Made by a program: the position numbers and the translations under genes. From contig JAKANJ010000021.1 in the NCBI GenBank assembly GCA_021823825.1, positions 1 to 8,474 of the forward strand: a DNA stretch of 8,474 nt. Reading direction: 5' to 3'. Under the pieces are notes generated by a model. That model was not told the DNA's origin, made no database searches, and saw nothing but the letters and a program-made list of their open reading frames with translations. Source of the DNA: a bacterium. GTDB taxonomy: Bacteria; Patescibacteriota; Minisyncoccia; Phycocordibacterales; UBA1550. The stretch's first letter is position 1. Every line of letters starts with the position of its first letter. This document shows, piece after piece, positions 1-6,100 of the stretch.

Positions 1-710
1 GCAACTTGGGTGAAGCAGCGCTGGAGCTCATTCTTTCAAATATTCTCCCCCCAAACGCATACAAACTCCAACATCAATTTAAAAATGGTGAAACCGTTGA
101 TGCGGTCATCCTTACAAAAGATGGGATTATACCCGTTGACGCAAAATTTTCACTTGATAACTATAACCGTGTCGTAAACGAGGTGGATGAACTTCGTAAG
201 GAGGAACTTGCAAAAGATTTCAGAAACGATCTCAAAAAGCGTATAGATGAAACTTCAAAATATGTGCGACCAGAGGAGGGGACCTTGCCGTTTGCATTTA
301 TGTTTATCCCTGCAGAGGGTATTTATTATGACTTATTAATCAACGAGGTCGGCTCGCTTAAAGTAAATACGCGCAATCTTATTGACTACGCATCAAGCGA
401 GAAAAAAGTTATTATCGTATCACCTACGACCTTTTCCGCTTATTTACAGTCAGTGCTCTACGGTTTCCGAGCTTTCAAAATTGAGGAGTCTGCACAGCTT
501 ATTATTGGACGCGTGGAGGAACTCAGGAAACATCTTGTTGCTTATGAAGACTACATGAAGAAGCTTGGAAATGCCCTAGGAACGACCGTAAACCATTATT
601 CAGCCGCTTATAAAGAGCTGAAAAAGGTAGATAAGGATGTAGTCAAAATAACAGGCGAAACCGCTGGAATTGACCCCATTCTTATAGAAAAGCCCCATTT
701 TGAGGACTAA
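1..710 (+). CDS. rmuC: RmuC family protein, 3' part (start lies before the window)
   Basis: RmuC proteins have a coiled coil followed by a nuclease-like domain and are linked to limiting recombination and DNA rearrangement. The visible part, about 235 residues in the frame whose first full codon is at position 3, is that domain. It opens with NLGEAALELIL, matching the family's GNWGE-xxLExIL block. It continues with GIIPVDAKFSLDNY (the VDAK-P-L-xxY motif that resembles restriction-endonuclease folds), LPFAFMFIPAEG, VIIVSPTTFSAYLQ-VLYGFR, and a C-terminal helical stretch with YMKKLGNALG. No start codon is visible: TTG at 6 falls inside the conserved block, so the gene must continue upstream, where the N-terminal coiled coil and any membrane anchor would be. 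It ends with TAA. A T-run follows at 716-721, but I see no convincing hairpin with it. The family call is firm; the cellular substrate is unknown for the family in general. Confidence 0.93.
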   Translation, partial: NLGEAALELILSNILPPNAYKLQHQFKNGETVDAVILTKDGIIPVDAKFSLDNYNRVVNEVDELRKEELAKDFRNDLKKRIDETSKYVRPEEGTLPFAFMFIPAEGIYYDLLINEVGSLKVNTRNLIDYASSEKKVIIVSPTTFSAYLQSVLYGFRAFKIEESAQLIIGRVEELRKHLVAYEDYMKKLGNALGTTVNHYSAAYKELKKVDKDVVKITGETAGIDPILIEKPHFED

Positions 711-754
711 CTCCCTTTTTTATGCTCCCAAAACCCCCATTGACGCCTAGGGGC

Positions 755-782
755 TTGCATTATCTTTTATTTCGTGTAGAAT
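755..782 (+). promoter_or_regulatory. Putative promoter of rplU
   Basis: TTGCAT (755-760) and TAGAAT (777-782) are separated by 16 bp. Transcription would begin near 789, only about four bases before the L21 start codon at 793. A second -35-like TTGACG lies at 740-745, but no good -10 sits at a proper distance from it. No Shine-Dalgarno sequence precedes the ATG. Confidence 0.5.
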
Positions 783-792
783 GCTAGTTACT

Positions 793-1110
793 ATGAATTT
801 TGCAGTAATCATGACCGGTGGCAAGCAGTATAAGGTTGCTCCAGGTGAAGAAATCACGATAGAAAAGCTTCCCGGCGAGCTTAAAACGGGGGATAAGGTT
901 GTGTTTGACCAAGTTCTTCTCGTTAACAACGGAACAAAGACTCTTGTAGGGGCACCATTTGTAGCTGGCGCTACCGTAGAGGCAACTCTCGAAGAAGAAG
1001 GACGAGCAGAAAAGGTTGTCGTCATTCGATATCTCCAAAAAAGCCGTTATTTTAAAAAGAACGGCCACCGTCAGCCATTTATGAAGGTAAAGATTACTGC
1101 GATTAAATAA
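793..1110 (+). CDS. rplU: 50S ribosomal protein L21
   Basis: L21 is a large-subunit protein that binds 23S rRNA. The N-terminus MNFAVIMTGGKQYKV is the L21 hallmark (family form MYAVIxTGGKQYKV), and the C-terminal part contains RYLQKSRYFKKNGHRQPF, the basic rRNA-binding tail with the characteristic K-KRR/Y-KK-GHRQ pattern. At 105 residues it is full length. I chose ATG 793 over the in-frame ATG 781 because the family begins directly at MxFAVI and because a -10 hexamer ends at 782. L27 (rpmA), the usual downstream neighbour of rplU, is absent; a strong terminator follows instead, so the gene is probably transcribed alone. Confidence 0.97.
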   Translation: MNFAVIMTGGKQYKVAPGEEITIEKLPGELKTGDKVVFDQVLLVNNGTKTLVGAPFVAGATVEATLEEEGRAEKVVVIRYLQKSRYFKKNGHRQPFMKVKITAIK

Positions 1111-1122
1111 TACATTCCTCTC

Positions 1123-1156
1123 AAGAAGCCCTAGCAAAATGCTAGGGCTTCTTTTT
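1123..1156 (+). terminator. Rho-independent terminator of rplU
   Basis: A perfect 14-bp stem (1123-1136 with 1140-1153) encloses an AAA loop and runs into a T-run ending at 1156. It lies 12 bp after the rplU stop. There is no T-run on the opposite strand, so it acts in the + direction. Confidence 0.93.
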
Positions 1157-1163
1157 ATGTGTA

Positions 1164-1192
1164 TTGACTTTTACCAGATAATATGTCAGCAT
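1164..1192 (+). promoter_or_regulatory. Possible promoter of the zinc-ribbon gene
   Basis: TTGACT (1164-1169) is a good -35. A hexamer 17 bp later (CAGCAT, 1187-1192) is poor but is preceded by TGT, as in an extended -10. Alternatively GATAAT (1177-1182) is a good -10 with a weak -35 (TTTATG, 1154-1159). Either would give a 33-43 base leader that includes a small hairpin (GCCCA at 1202-1206 with TGGGC at 1211-1215) just before the ribosome binding site. Confidence 0.35.
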
Positions 1193-1220
1193 TTTAGCAG
1201 AGCCCACCATTGGGCAAAAA

Positions 1221-1231
1221 GGGAGGGGAAG
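1221..1231 (+). promoter_or_regulatory. Strong Shine-Dalgarno site of the zinc-ribbon gene
   Basis: GGGAGGGG (1221-1228) contains a full GGAGG core five bases before ATG 1232. It decides the start of the downstream gene and is the only clear ribosome binding site in the window. Confidence 0.8.
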
Positions 1232-1534
1232 ATGCGGCAGCTTAACACCTTGGATGTGGGGCCGAAAGAGCTAAAAATGCGCACACAGGAGCACGAGGCA
1301 TGCTGGGTGGACGCCGGCAAGAGCAAGCTGGTTCCTCAACCCTTAACCTTTATGGGCGTATCACTAGCAAGATTCTTGACCATCAAGTGCCCCCACTGCG
1401 ATGTGCGTATGTGGCGGTACGCGCGCGCTGACAAGGAAAAGTGCGCCGTATGCAATGCCGAGCGGACGATTAACGTCAGCGAAACAGTTGCGTTTTGTGT
1501 CATTTGCCATCGACAAGATAGCGTTGACGCATAA
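1232..1534 (+). CDS. Small cysteine-rich zinc-ribbon protein, function unknown
   Basis: I do not recognise this 100-residue protein as a named family. It carries CPHC (53-56) and CAVC (71-74), spaced like a four-cysteine zinc ribbon, and a third pair CVIC followed by His (89-93), plus a lone Cys24. The N-terminal half is charged and has no membrane segment or signal peptide, so it is probably cytoplasmic. I chose ATG 1232 because a near-perfect Shine-Dalgarno sits at 1221-1228; the frame is open further upstream, but that would run into the rplU terminator. By hand count the gene is about 54% GC, against about 40% in sampled lines of neighbouring genes, with many GC-rich codons, which suggests recent acquisition. 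It is a single-gene unit between two terminators. Zinc ribbons of this kind may bind nucleic acid or protein; no role is claimed. The same stretch has shorter open frames on both strands that lack such start signals. Confidence 0.68.
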   Translation: MRQLNTLDVGPKELKMRTQEHEACWVDAGKSKLVPQPLTFMGVSLARFLTIKCPHCDVRMWRYARADKEKCAVCNAERTINVSETVAFCVICHRQDSVDA

Positions 1535-1541
1535 TAGCAAT

Positions 1542-1577
1542 AAAAAGCCCCGGGACATCTGTCGCCGAGGCTTTTTT
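1542..1577. terminator. Bidirectional terminator between the zinc-ribbon gene and recR
   Basis: AAAAAGCC-c-CGG (1542-1553) pairs with CCG-a-GGCTTTTT (1565-1576) around an 11-base loop, with one mismatch. It gives a T-run on both strands, so it can end the + strand zinc-ribbon transcript (stop at 1534) and the - strand dnaB-recR transcript (recR stop at 1586). Confidence 0.85.
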
Positions 1578-1585
1578 GCTTTAAG

Positions 1586-2197
1586 TTAGTTTCTGTTCTT
1601 CAGTGCGTTCCTTAGTGTATCACTATCTGAGTATTCAAGCTCTGTTCCAGTAGATAAGCCTCTGCCCAGTGAGGTGATTGTTATACCATACTTTTTTGAA
1701 AGAGAATCAAGCATTTTAGCAACATAGGCGCGGGTAGCATCTCCCTCGGGGTTTGCAGAGAGTGCCAACACGACTTCAGAAAGACCGTGAGCTGCTCCCT
1801 TTTCAACTCTTTCAATAAGTTCACGAATACGAATTTTTGAAGCAGGGTCTTTTTCAAGTACAGGTATTGTCCCGCCAAGGATAAAGTAACGTCCAGAGTA
1901 ACTACCACTGCGTCGCACACTTTCAAAATCCGTGTCTTTTTCTACAACAAGAAGGATCGTGTCGTCGGCATCACCAAAGCACTGCGCACAAAGGGTTCCA
2001 TTGAGCGTTTGAGGATAGAAACGATAACATTCCGAACATTGGGCGATAGTTTTTTTGAGCTCGCCAATATCAAGAGCTAGGCTCTCCAAATATTGAGGGT
2101 CTTGGGCAAGAAGAAAATACACAAACCGCTTTGCTTGTCGTGTTCCGATTCCCGGGAACCTCATAAACGCTTGCGCTAGTGAATCTATCGTACTCAT
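1586..2197 (-). CDS. recR: Recombination mediator protein RecR
   Basis: RecR works with RecO, and in many bacteria RecF, to load RecA on SSB-coated single-stranded gaps. The protein has 203 residues, the normal length. Order of parts: a helix-hairpin-helix region with FPGIGTRQAKR (about 14-24); a C4 zinc finger with C54, C57, C70 and C73; a Toprim domain from about 80 to 180 with the acidic VVEKDTD and YFILGG strands; and the C-terminal RGLSTGTELEYSDSDTL segment, matching the family's ARGLPxGxxLEYxDxxTL. It starts five bases after the dnaB stop with no Shine-Dalgarno sequence, so it is probably cotranscribed with dnaB and translated by coupling. The unit ends at the bidirectional terminator. 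I see nothing missing or broken. Confidence 0.97.
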   Translation of the reverse strand: MSTIDSLAQAFMRFPGIGTRQAKRFVYFLLAQDPQYLESLALDIGELKKTIAQCSECYRFYPQTLNGTLCAQCFGDADDTILLVVEKDTDFESVRRSGSYSGRYFILGGTIPVLEKDPASKIRIRELIERVEKGAAHGLSEVVLALSANPEGDATRAYVAKMLDSLSKKYGITITSLGRGLSTGTELEYSDSDTLRNALKNRN

Positions 2198-2202
2198 AGA
2201 GA

Positions 2203-3600
2203 TTAAAAATCATCATCGTTACTTGCCTTGTGGGCGCCATTATATGACCCCGCAGTGTGTTGCTTGTCGAGAGTAACGAATGTACTCTTTTCCGCATCAA
2301 AGTAAAGCTCAACCTCACCAACTGGACCATTTCTGTGTTTTTCAACAATAATTTGAGCAATATTGGGCTTGTCAGACTGATCGTTGTACTTGTCATCACG
2401 ATGTATAAAGATAACAACATCGGCATCCTGTTCAATAGAACCTGAATCACGAAGGTCTGAAAGTCGTGGTCGATCACGGCGTGTTTCAATAGCACGAGAG
2501 AGTTGTGACAGTGCGATAACAGGAACATCAAGTTCCTTTGCTAGTCCTTTAAGTGAACGAGAAATTTCTGTGACCTGATTTACCATTGAGTCATAATGCT
2601 TTGCCGTTGTCATTAGCTGCAGATAGTCAATAATGATTAGCCCCAATCCGTGCTCACTTTTGAGCTTGCGGGCAGCTGATCGCATTTTAATAATAGAATT
2701 GCCTGCTTGGTCGTCAATAAAAATTGGTGCTTTTGAAAGTTTCTCTAGCGAACCACGAAGTTTATCAAAGTCCTCATCAAGAGAAAGTTTCCCCGTACGC
2801 AGCTTCCATGCATTTACCCGAGATTCTGCAGCAAGCATGCGGTCAACAAGTTGCTGTGTATTCATCTCAAGAGAAAAAACACCAACTGGAACGTTGTGCT
2901 GAATTGCAGCCTGTCGCGCGATATCAAGAGCAAGAGTTGTTTTTCCCATTGAAGGACGTGCTGCAAGAATGATAAGGTCCGACTTTTGAAAGCCAGACAA
3001 AAGTGTGTCAAGATCAGGAAACCCACTCGGTACTCCACGGAGTTCACCACCATTTTTGTGCATTTTGTCTAGTCGTTCCCACGCATCTTCAAGGGTGTCC
3101 TTAATGTTGACGAATTTTTTTGTGACGCCAGCATTCGTAATTGCATAAATCTTATGCTCTGCCTCATCAAGAATAGTTTCTAGTTCTTCAGCTTCATTGT
3201 ATCCGAGCTCCGAAATATGCTCAGCGGCTTCAATGAGTGAACGAAGCATAAATTTCCTTTGAATAATCTCAGCGTAATATTTTGCATTTGAAGAGGAGGG
3301 AACACCATCAACAAGCTCAGCGAGATAGCTTCCTCCGCCTACACTATCAAATTTCCCTAATTCTTTTAGCCGAGTAGAAACAGAAAGAAGATCGATCGGT
3401 TCGTGACGATTGTGAAGCTCACTCATCGCATCAAAAATAATCCGATGCTTTTCCGCGTAGAATGAATCACGGGTAAGAACATCCGCAATGTCATACATGC
3501 CGTCAGGTCGGAGCATAAGAGCACCCAAAAGAGCTTGCTCCGTTGCTTTATTTTGAGGGGGGATACGAAGCTCCTTAGATTTGAATTGTCGTTCTGCCAT
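2203..3600 (-). CDS. dnaB: Replicative DNA helicase DnaB
   Basis: DnaB is the hexameric helicase that unwinds the replication fork 5' to 3' and contacts primase. From ATG 3600 the protein has 465 residues. The N-terminal domain (about 13-115) starts with PPQNKATEQALLGALM. The RecA-like motor holds the Walker A motif ARPSMGKTT (214-222), SLEMNTQQL (243-251), the Walker B strand LIIIDYLQL (321-329), SQLSRAIETRRDRPRLSDLR (365-384) and KHRNGPVG (421-428) with the arginine-finger candidate R423. The acidic tail ends in DDDF. An in-frame ATG nine codons upstream is less likely: family alignment begins near MAERQ, and a -10 hexamer (TACAAT) lies between the two ATGs. No intein or insertion interrupts the gene. 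recR follows after five bases. Confidence 0.98.
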   Translation of the reverse strand: MAERQFKSKELRIPPQNKATEQALLGALMLRPDGMYDIADVLTRDSFYAEKHRIIFDAMSELHNRHEPIDLLSVSTRLKELGKFDSVGGGSYLAELVDGVPSSSNAKYYAEIIQRKFMLRSLIEAAEHISELGYNEAEELETILDEAEHKIYAITNAGVTKKFVNIKDTLEDAWERLDKMHKNGGELRGVPSGFPDLDTLLSGFQKSDLIILAARPSMGKTTLALDIARQAAIQHNVPVGVFSLEMNTQQLVDRMLAAESRVNAWKLRTGKLSLDEDFDKLRGSLEKLSKAPIFIDDQAGNSIIKMRSAARKLKSEHGLGLIIIDYLQLMTTAKHYDSMVNQVTEISRSLKGLAKELDVPVIALSQLSRAIETRRDRPRLSDLRDSGSIEQDADVVIFIHRDDKYNDQSDKPNIAQIIVEKHRNGPVGEVELYFDAEKSTFVTLDKQHTAGSYNGAHKASNDDDF

Positions 3601-3613
3601 ATTTCGTATTGTA
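3601..3613 (-). promoter_or_regulatory. Putative -10 element of dnaB-recR, placed at the start codon
   Basis: Read on the - strand, TACAAT (3608-3613) lies seven bases before the dnaB ATG at 3600, so transcription would begin at or one base before the start codon. The -35 position is weak (TTCCGA with 18-bp spacing), which suggests that another factor may be needed or that this is a secondary promoter. Confidence 0.5.
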
Positions 3614-3621
3614 ACGCAGAA

Positions 3622-3661
3622 CCCCACTCTTTCGGAAGTAGACTTTCGGGATAAAGTGGGG
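3622..3661. repeat. Inverted repeat upstream of dnaB
   Basis: CCCCACT (3622-3628) and AGTGGGG (3655-3661) form a 7-bp inverted repeat with a 26-bp interior. The interior contains a direct repeat of CTTTCGG (3629-3635 and 3643-3649). The left arm falls in the spacer of the presumed dnaB promoter, so it could be an operator. There is no T-run that would make it a terminator. Confidence 0.4.
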
Positions 3662-3671
3662 GATAAAAGGG
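3648..3671. repeat. Imperfect 12-bp tandem repeat upstream of dnaB
   Basis: Two adjacent 12-bp units share GGGATAAA and 10 of 12 positions (GGGATAAAGTGG and GGGATAAAAGGG). On the strand of dnaB each contains TTATCCC, seven of nine matches to a DnaA box. The units lie about 47-70 bp upstream of the presumed start point. The GTGGGG and GGGGG blocks also resemble the G-rich repeats that MraZ binds. The role is not settled by sequence alone. Confidence 0.45.
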
Positions 3672-3673
3672 GG

Positions 3674-3795
3674 AAAAGAAATAACTAAATGCTATTTAGA
3701 GAGAGTCAATAGTGAACTTGACGGTATCATAGAGGTGTTACGCGGACACTGGGCTCCTCAACCTCGTTTACAAGTGAATACACAGAATTCTAGCT
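3674..3795. other. Rest of the cysS-dnaB gap, possible coding relic
   Basis: No intact gene, tRNA or clear terminator is visible here. On the - strand, just after the cysS stop, an open stretch from GTG at 3783 reads VYSLVNEVEEPSVRVTPL before a TGA, and the +1 frame then reads YDTVKFTIDSL before TAA. Together they look like one short protein end split by a frameshift, but such a short match could be chance. A weak promoter-like pair, TTGACT (3704-3709) with AGTTAT (3681-3686) on the - strand, could add a second start for dnaB. Confidence 0.2.
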
Positions 3796-5130
3796 CTATT
3801 TCCGGCTCACCTTGGGCCCACTATCGGTATCGGAGAGTTCCCACCCCATAGCATTGACTTCATCGCGAATTGCATCCGATTTTGCCCAATCTCTATTTTG
3901 ACGAGCTTGCTCACGAGCTGCCAAAAGAATTTTTATTTTTTCGGGAATATTTTCTTGTTCCCTCGGTTCGAGCCCCAATCCAAGCACAAGATCAAAATCA
4001 AGAAGCGTTGCTGTTTTATCAGCGAGTGAAAGAGTAGGATCTTTTGCAACCTCCCATGCAAGGGCAAGCGCACGTGGTGTATCTAGGTCATCAAGTATGA
4101 TTTCAAGAAAACGTTTTTTGTATGTACTGTTAACTTCGCCAACCTCTGTTCCAAGATGATCCTTTAAGCGTATCCATGCCGTCTGCGCTCCCTCAAGGCC
4201 GGCCCAAGTAAAATTAGCCTTTGAACGATAGTGAGCACCAAGCACCCAATAGCGGTACGCAAGAGGTGAAAACCCCCTTTCAACAATTGTTCTAATAGTA
4301 ATAAAATTGTTGAGGGACTTTGACATTTTTTGTCCATCAACCATAAGAAACTCAATATGGAGCCAGTTATTTACAAATGTTTTTCCTGTTGCCGCTTCAG
4401 ACTGAGCTATTTCGTTTGTATGATGGGGAAAGATTAAATCAGCGCCACCTGAATGGATATCAATTGTTTCTCCTAGTTTATCCATAGCCATGACAGAGCA
4501 CTCAATGTGCCACCCAGGTCGTCCGCGACCAAAAGGCGCATCAAATACGTTTTCGCCATCTTCTGGTACCCAAAATTTCCACAAAGCAAAATCTCGAGCA
4601 TTTTTCTTATCATAATCATCACCAGTGACCCTCGCCTGTGTTTGCGCTTCAAGATCGAGCCCCGCAAGTGCACCATAGCCTTGAGATTTTGCAATCTCAA
4701 AATAAACGCCATCCTCGGCCTTGTATGCAAAACCATCAGCGAGGAGCTTCTCAATAAGGGCAATCATCCCACCGATATGCTCTGTCGCACGAGGCAGATA
4801 TTTTGGAATCTTAACATTTAGATTTCGTAAGTCAGCGAGAAAATAATTTTCATAACGGAGGGTTAAATCTGATAGTGGCACACCTTCCTCACTACTTCGC
4901 TTGATAGTCTTATCATCAATATCAGTAATGTTCATTACCTGCATGATATGATAATCCGCATATTCCAGTGTCCTTCTTAAAACATCGTAAACAATTGACG
5001 ATCGAAAATTGCCGATATGGGCAAAATCATAGACCGTCGGTCCACAATGGTACATACGTACTTCACGATCATGAACAGGACGAAGTTTATTTTTCGTGCC
5101 AGTGGTAGTGTTATAGAGTGTTAGATCCAT
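3796..5130 (-). CDS. cysS: Cysteinyl-tRNA synthetase
   Basis: This class I synthetase charges tRNA-Cys with cysteine using ATP. At 444 residues it is slightly shorter than the common 460 or so. The nucleotide-binding HIGH motif appears as HIGN (38-41), within YHCGPTVYDFAHIGNFRS; this variant is seen in other CysRS. KMSKS is at 268-272. The active-site zinc ligands are all present: C29, C211 (in GWHIECSVM), H236 and E240 (in FPHHTNEIAQSEA). The DALR-type helical domain and a C-terminal part ending in GWELSDTDSGPKV, matching the family's GxxLEDTPxGxxW end, show that it is complete. Its ATG overlaps the last 10 bases of corA in another frame and lacks a Shine-Dalgarno sequence, so translation is probably coupled to corA. 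The stop is TAG, with a second in-frame TAG two codons later. Confidence 0.98.
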   Translation of the reverse strand: MDLTLYNTTTGTKNKLRPVHDREVRMYHCGPTVYDFAHIGNFRSSIVYDVLRRTLEYADYHIMQVMNITDIDDKTIKRSSEEGVPLSDLTLRYENYFLADLRNLNVKIPKYLPRATEHIGGMIALIEKLLADGFAYKAEDGVYFEIAKSQGYGALAGLDLEAQTQARVTGDDYDKKNARDFALWKFWVPEDGENVFDAPFGRGRPGWHIECSVMAMDKLGETIDIHSGGADLIFPHHTNEIAQSEAATGKTFVNNWLHIEFLMVDGQKMSKSLNNFITIRTIVERGFSPLAYRYWVLGAHYRSKANFTWAGLEGAQTAWIRLKDHLGTEVGEVNSTYKKRFLEIILDDLDTPRALALAWEVAKDPTLSLADKTATLLDFDLVLGLGLEPREQENIPEKIKILLAAREQARQNRDWAKSDAIRDEVNAMGWELSDTDSGPKVSRK

Positions 5131-6035
5131 TTCTTGTGCTTAAAGAATGCCACCATCAAAATCGCGCCAAGTCCGAGAATGCCAAGAATAATCCAAAAGC
5201 CATTGGGGTAATTTACAATTGGAGTCCCCTGAGCACCAATCCCAAATATTGAAGCAACAAGCGTCAATGGAAAAGTAAAAAATGCCATGATGGTCAAGAA
5301 CCTCATTGTCTCATTGTTTTTTGTCGTCAAAAGGGAATCGTTTGTTCTCCTGAGCTCCAGAAGTGTCTCTCGGTGACCTTCAAGGATGCTAGAAACCTTA
5401 TAATATTCTCCCATGATCGTTCTAAGATAATAATCAAACGACTCACCATAGAACTTTGTTCCTGCAATTTCAAATGATTCAAGCACCTCCTTGTGGGGGC
5501 GTAATGTTTGTTTGAAGTTTATGAGGTCACGGTTAACGTGGGAAATTGCGGTAACCATATCACGCTCTCTTCCGCTAAATATTTTCGATTCTATGTCGCC
5601 AAAATCATGGTTGATATGGTCAAGTTCCAAATCAAGCATTTTATAAAGCTCGCGCATTATATGAAAAAGAATATATCCTGCGTGGTCACCAATATTTGTT
5701 TTTTCCAAAATAGTCTGCACTTCAAATATCTTTGCGAATTCGTGCAGTGGGTCGACGTGATCATAGTGTGTAGTAATCAGAAAATCCTTCCCGACGACAA
5801 AATCTATTTCCTGGTCGCGGCCACCATCATGCGCGTGAGAAATAGTTGGAAAATGTAAAATTAGGTATATAAAATCAGGGAATAGGTCCACTTTAGGTCT
5901 AAGTGTTGGTGCCAACATTTCATCGGCAACCAGTGGATGGATAGCAAACTCCTCCATTAGTTGGCGCACTTCTTCTTGAGTTGGCGACTGCACATCAATC
6001 CACACCAATTTCTTGTAGTGATAGCGAGAAATCAT
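5121..6035 (-). CDS. corA: CorA-family divalent cation transporter with an altered pore motif
   Basis: CorA proteins are pentameric inner-membrane channels for Mg2+ and sometimes Co2+ or Ni2+. This 304-residue protein has the expected plan: an N-terminal alpha/beta cytoplasmic domain (about 1-130, with VWIDVQSPTQEE and the helix VADEML), a long stalk helix (about 145-245, with LRRTNDSLLTTKNNETMRFLT leading into the membrane), TM1 (about 247-264), a short outer loop, TM2 (about 279-298) and a basic end, KHKKWI. The loop after TM1 reads SIFGIGAQGTP where the family has YGMN followed by the outer loop. The GMN signature, which sets ion selection in CorA, is therefore GIG here, with the conserved Asn lost. 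The ion it carries cannot be inferred safely. It starts 65 bp after the pilin stop, has its own extended -10 promoter, and overlaps cysS by 10 bp. Confidence 0.9.
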   Translation of the reverse strand: MISRYHYKKLVWIDVQSPTQEEVRQLMEEFAIHPLVADEMLAPTLRPKVDLFPDFIYLILHFPTISHAHDGGRDQEIDFVVGKDFLITTHYDHVDPLHEFAKIFEVQTILEKTNIGDHAGYILFHIMRELYKMLDLELDHINHDFGDIESKIFSGRERDMVTAISHVNRDLINFKQTLRPHKEVLESFEIAGTKFYGESFDYYLRTIMGEYYKVSSILEGHRETLLELRRTNDSLLTTKNNETMRFLTIMAFFTFPLTLVASIFGIGAQGTPIVNYPNGFWIILGILGLGAILMVAFFKHKKWI

Positions 6036-6046
6036 ATATTTCTTTG

Positions 6047-6076
6047 ATTATATCATAAAAGTACCCTCTCGGGCAA
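6047..6076 (-). promoter_or_regulatory. Promoter of corA-cysS with extended -10
   Basis: On the - strand TTGCCC (6071-6076) and a consensus TATAAT (6047-6052) are 18 bp apart, with TGA directly before the -10 as in extended -10 promoters. Transcription would begin near 6040, leaving a leader of only about five bases before ATG 6035. A small hairpin (TCTCG 6067-6071 with CGAGA 6079-6083) overlaps the -35 and might weakly end the pilin transcript, but it has no T-run. Confidence 0.68.
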
Positions 6077-6100
6077 AACGAGACGTATGGGGTGCAGCTG

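Noticed and set aside
690..756. L21 leader-type structure from the inverted repeat AAGCCCC (690-696) and GGGGCTT (750-756)
   Set aside because: The left arm lies inside rmuC, the interior is 53 bp long, and the likely rplU promoter lies at or after the right arm, so it would not be in the rplU transcript.
781..792. rplU start at ATG 781
   Set aside because: L21 proteins begin at the MxFAVI segment, and the best -10 (777-782) overlaps this ATG.
1139..1231. Longer start for the zinc-ribbon protein (an extra 31 N-terminal residues)
   Set aside because: The extension begins inside the rplU terminator hairpin and runs through the likely promoter, while ATG 1232 has an ideal Shine-Dalgarno.
3601..3627. 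dnaB start nine codons upstream at 3627
   Set aside because: Family similarity begins near residue MAERQ, and the putative -10 hexamer lies between the two ATGs.
3732..3765. Hairpin GAGG...CCTC with inner GTGT/ACAC as a small RNA or terminator
   Set aside because: The stems are only four bases with large loops and no T-run on either strand.
3833..5000. Open frames on the + strand opposite cysS, and similar ones opposite dnaB and corA
   Set aside because: They show no family features, no start signals and low-complexity translations, as expected of antisense shadows of conserved genes.
4996..5020. HIGN instead of HIGH in CysRS as an active-site defect
   Set aside because: HIGN is an accepted variant in cysteinyl-tRNA synthetases, and all zinc ligands and KMSKS are intact.
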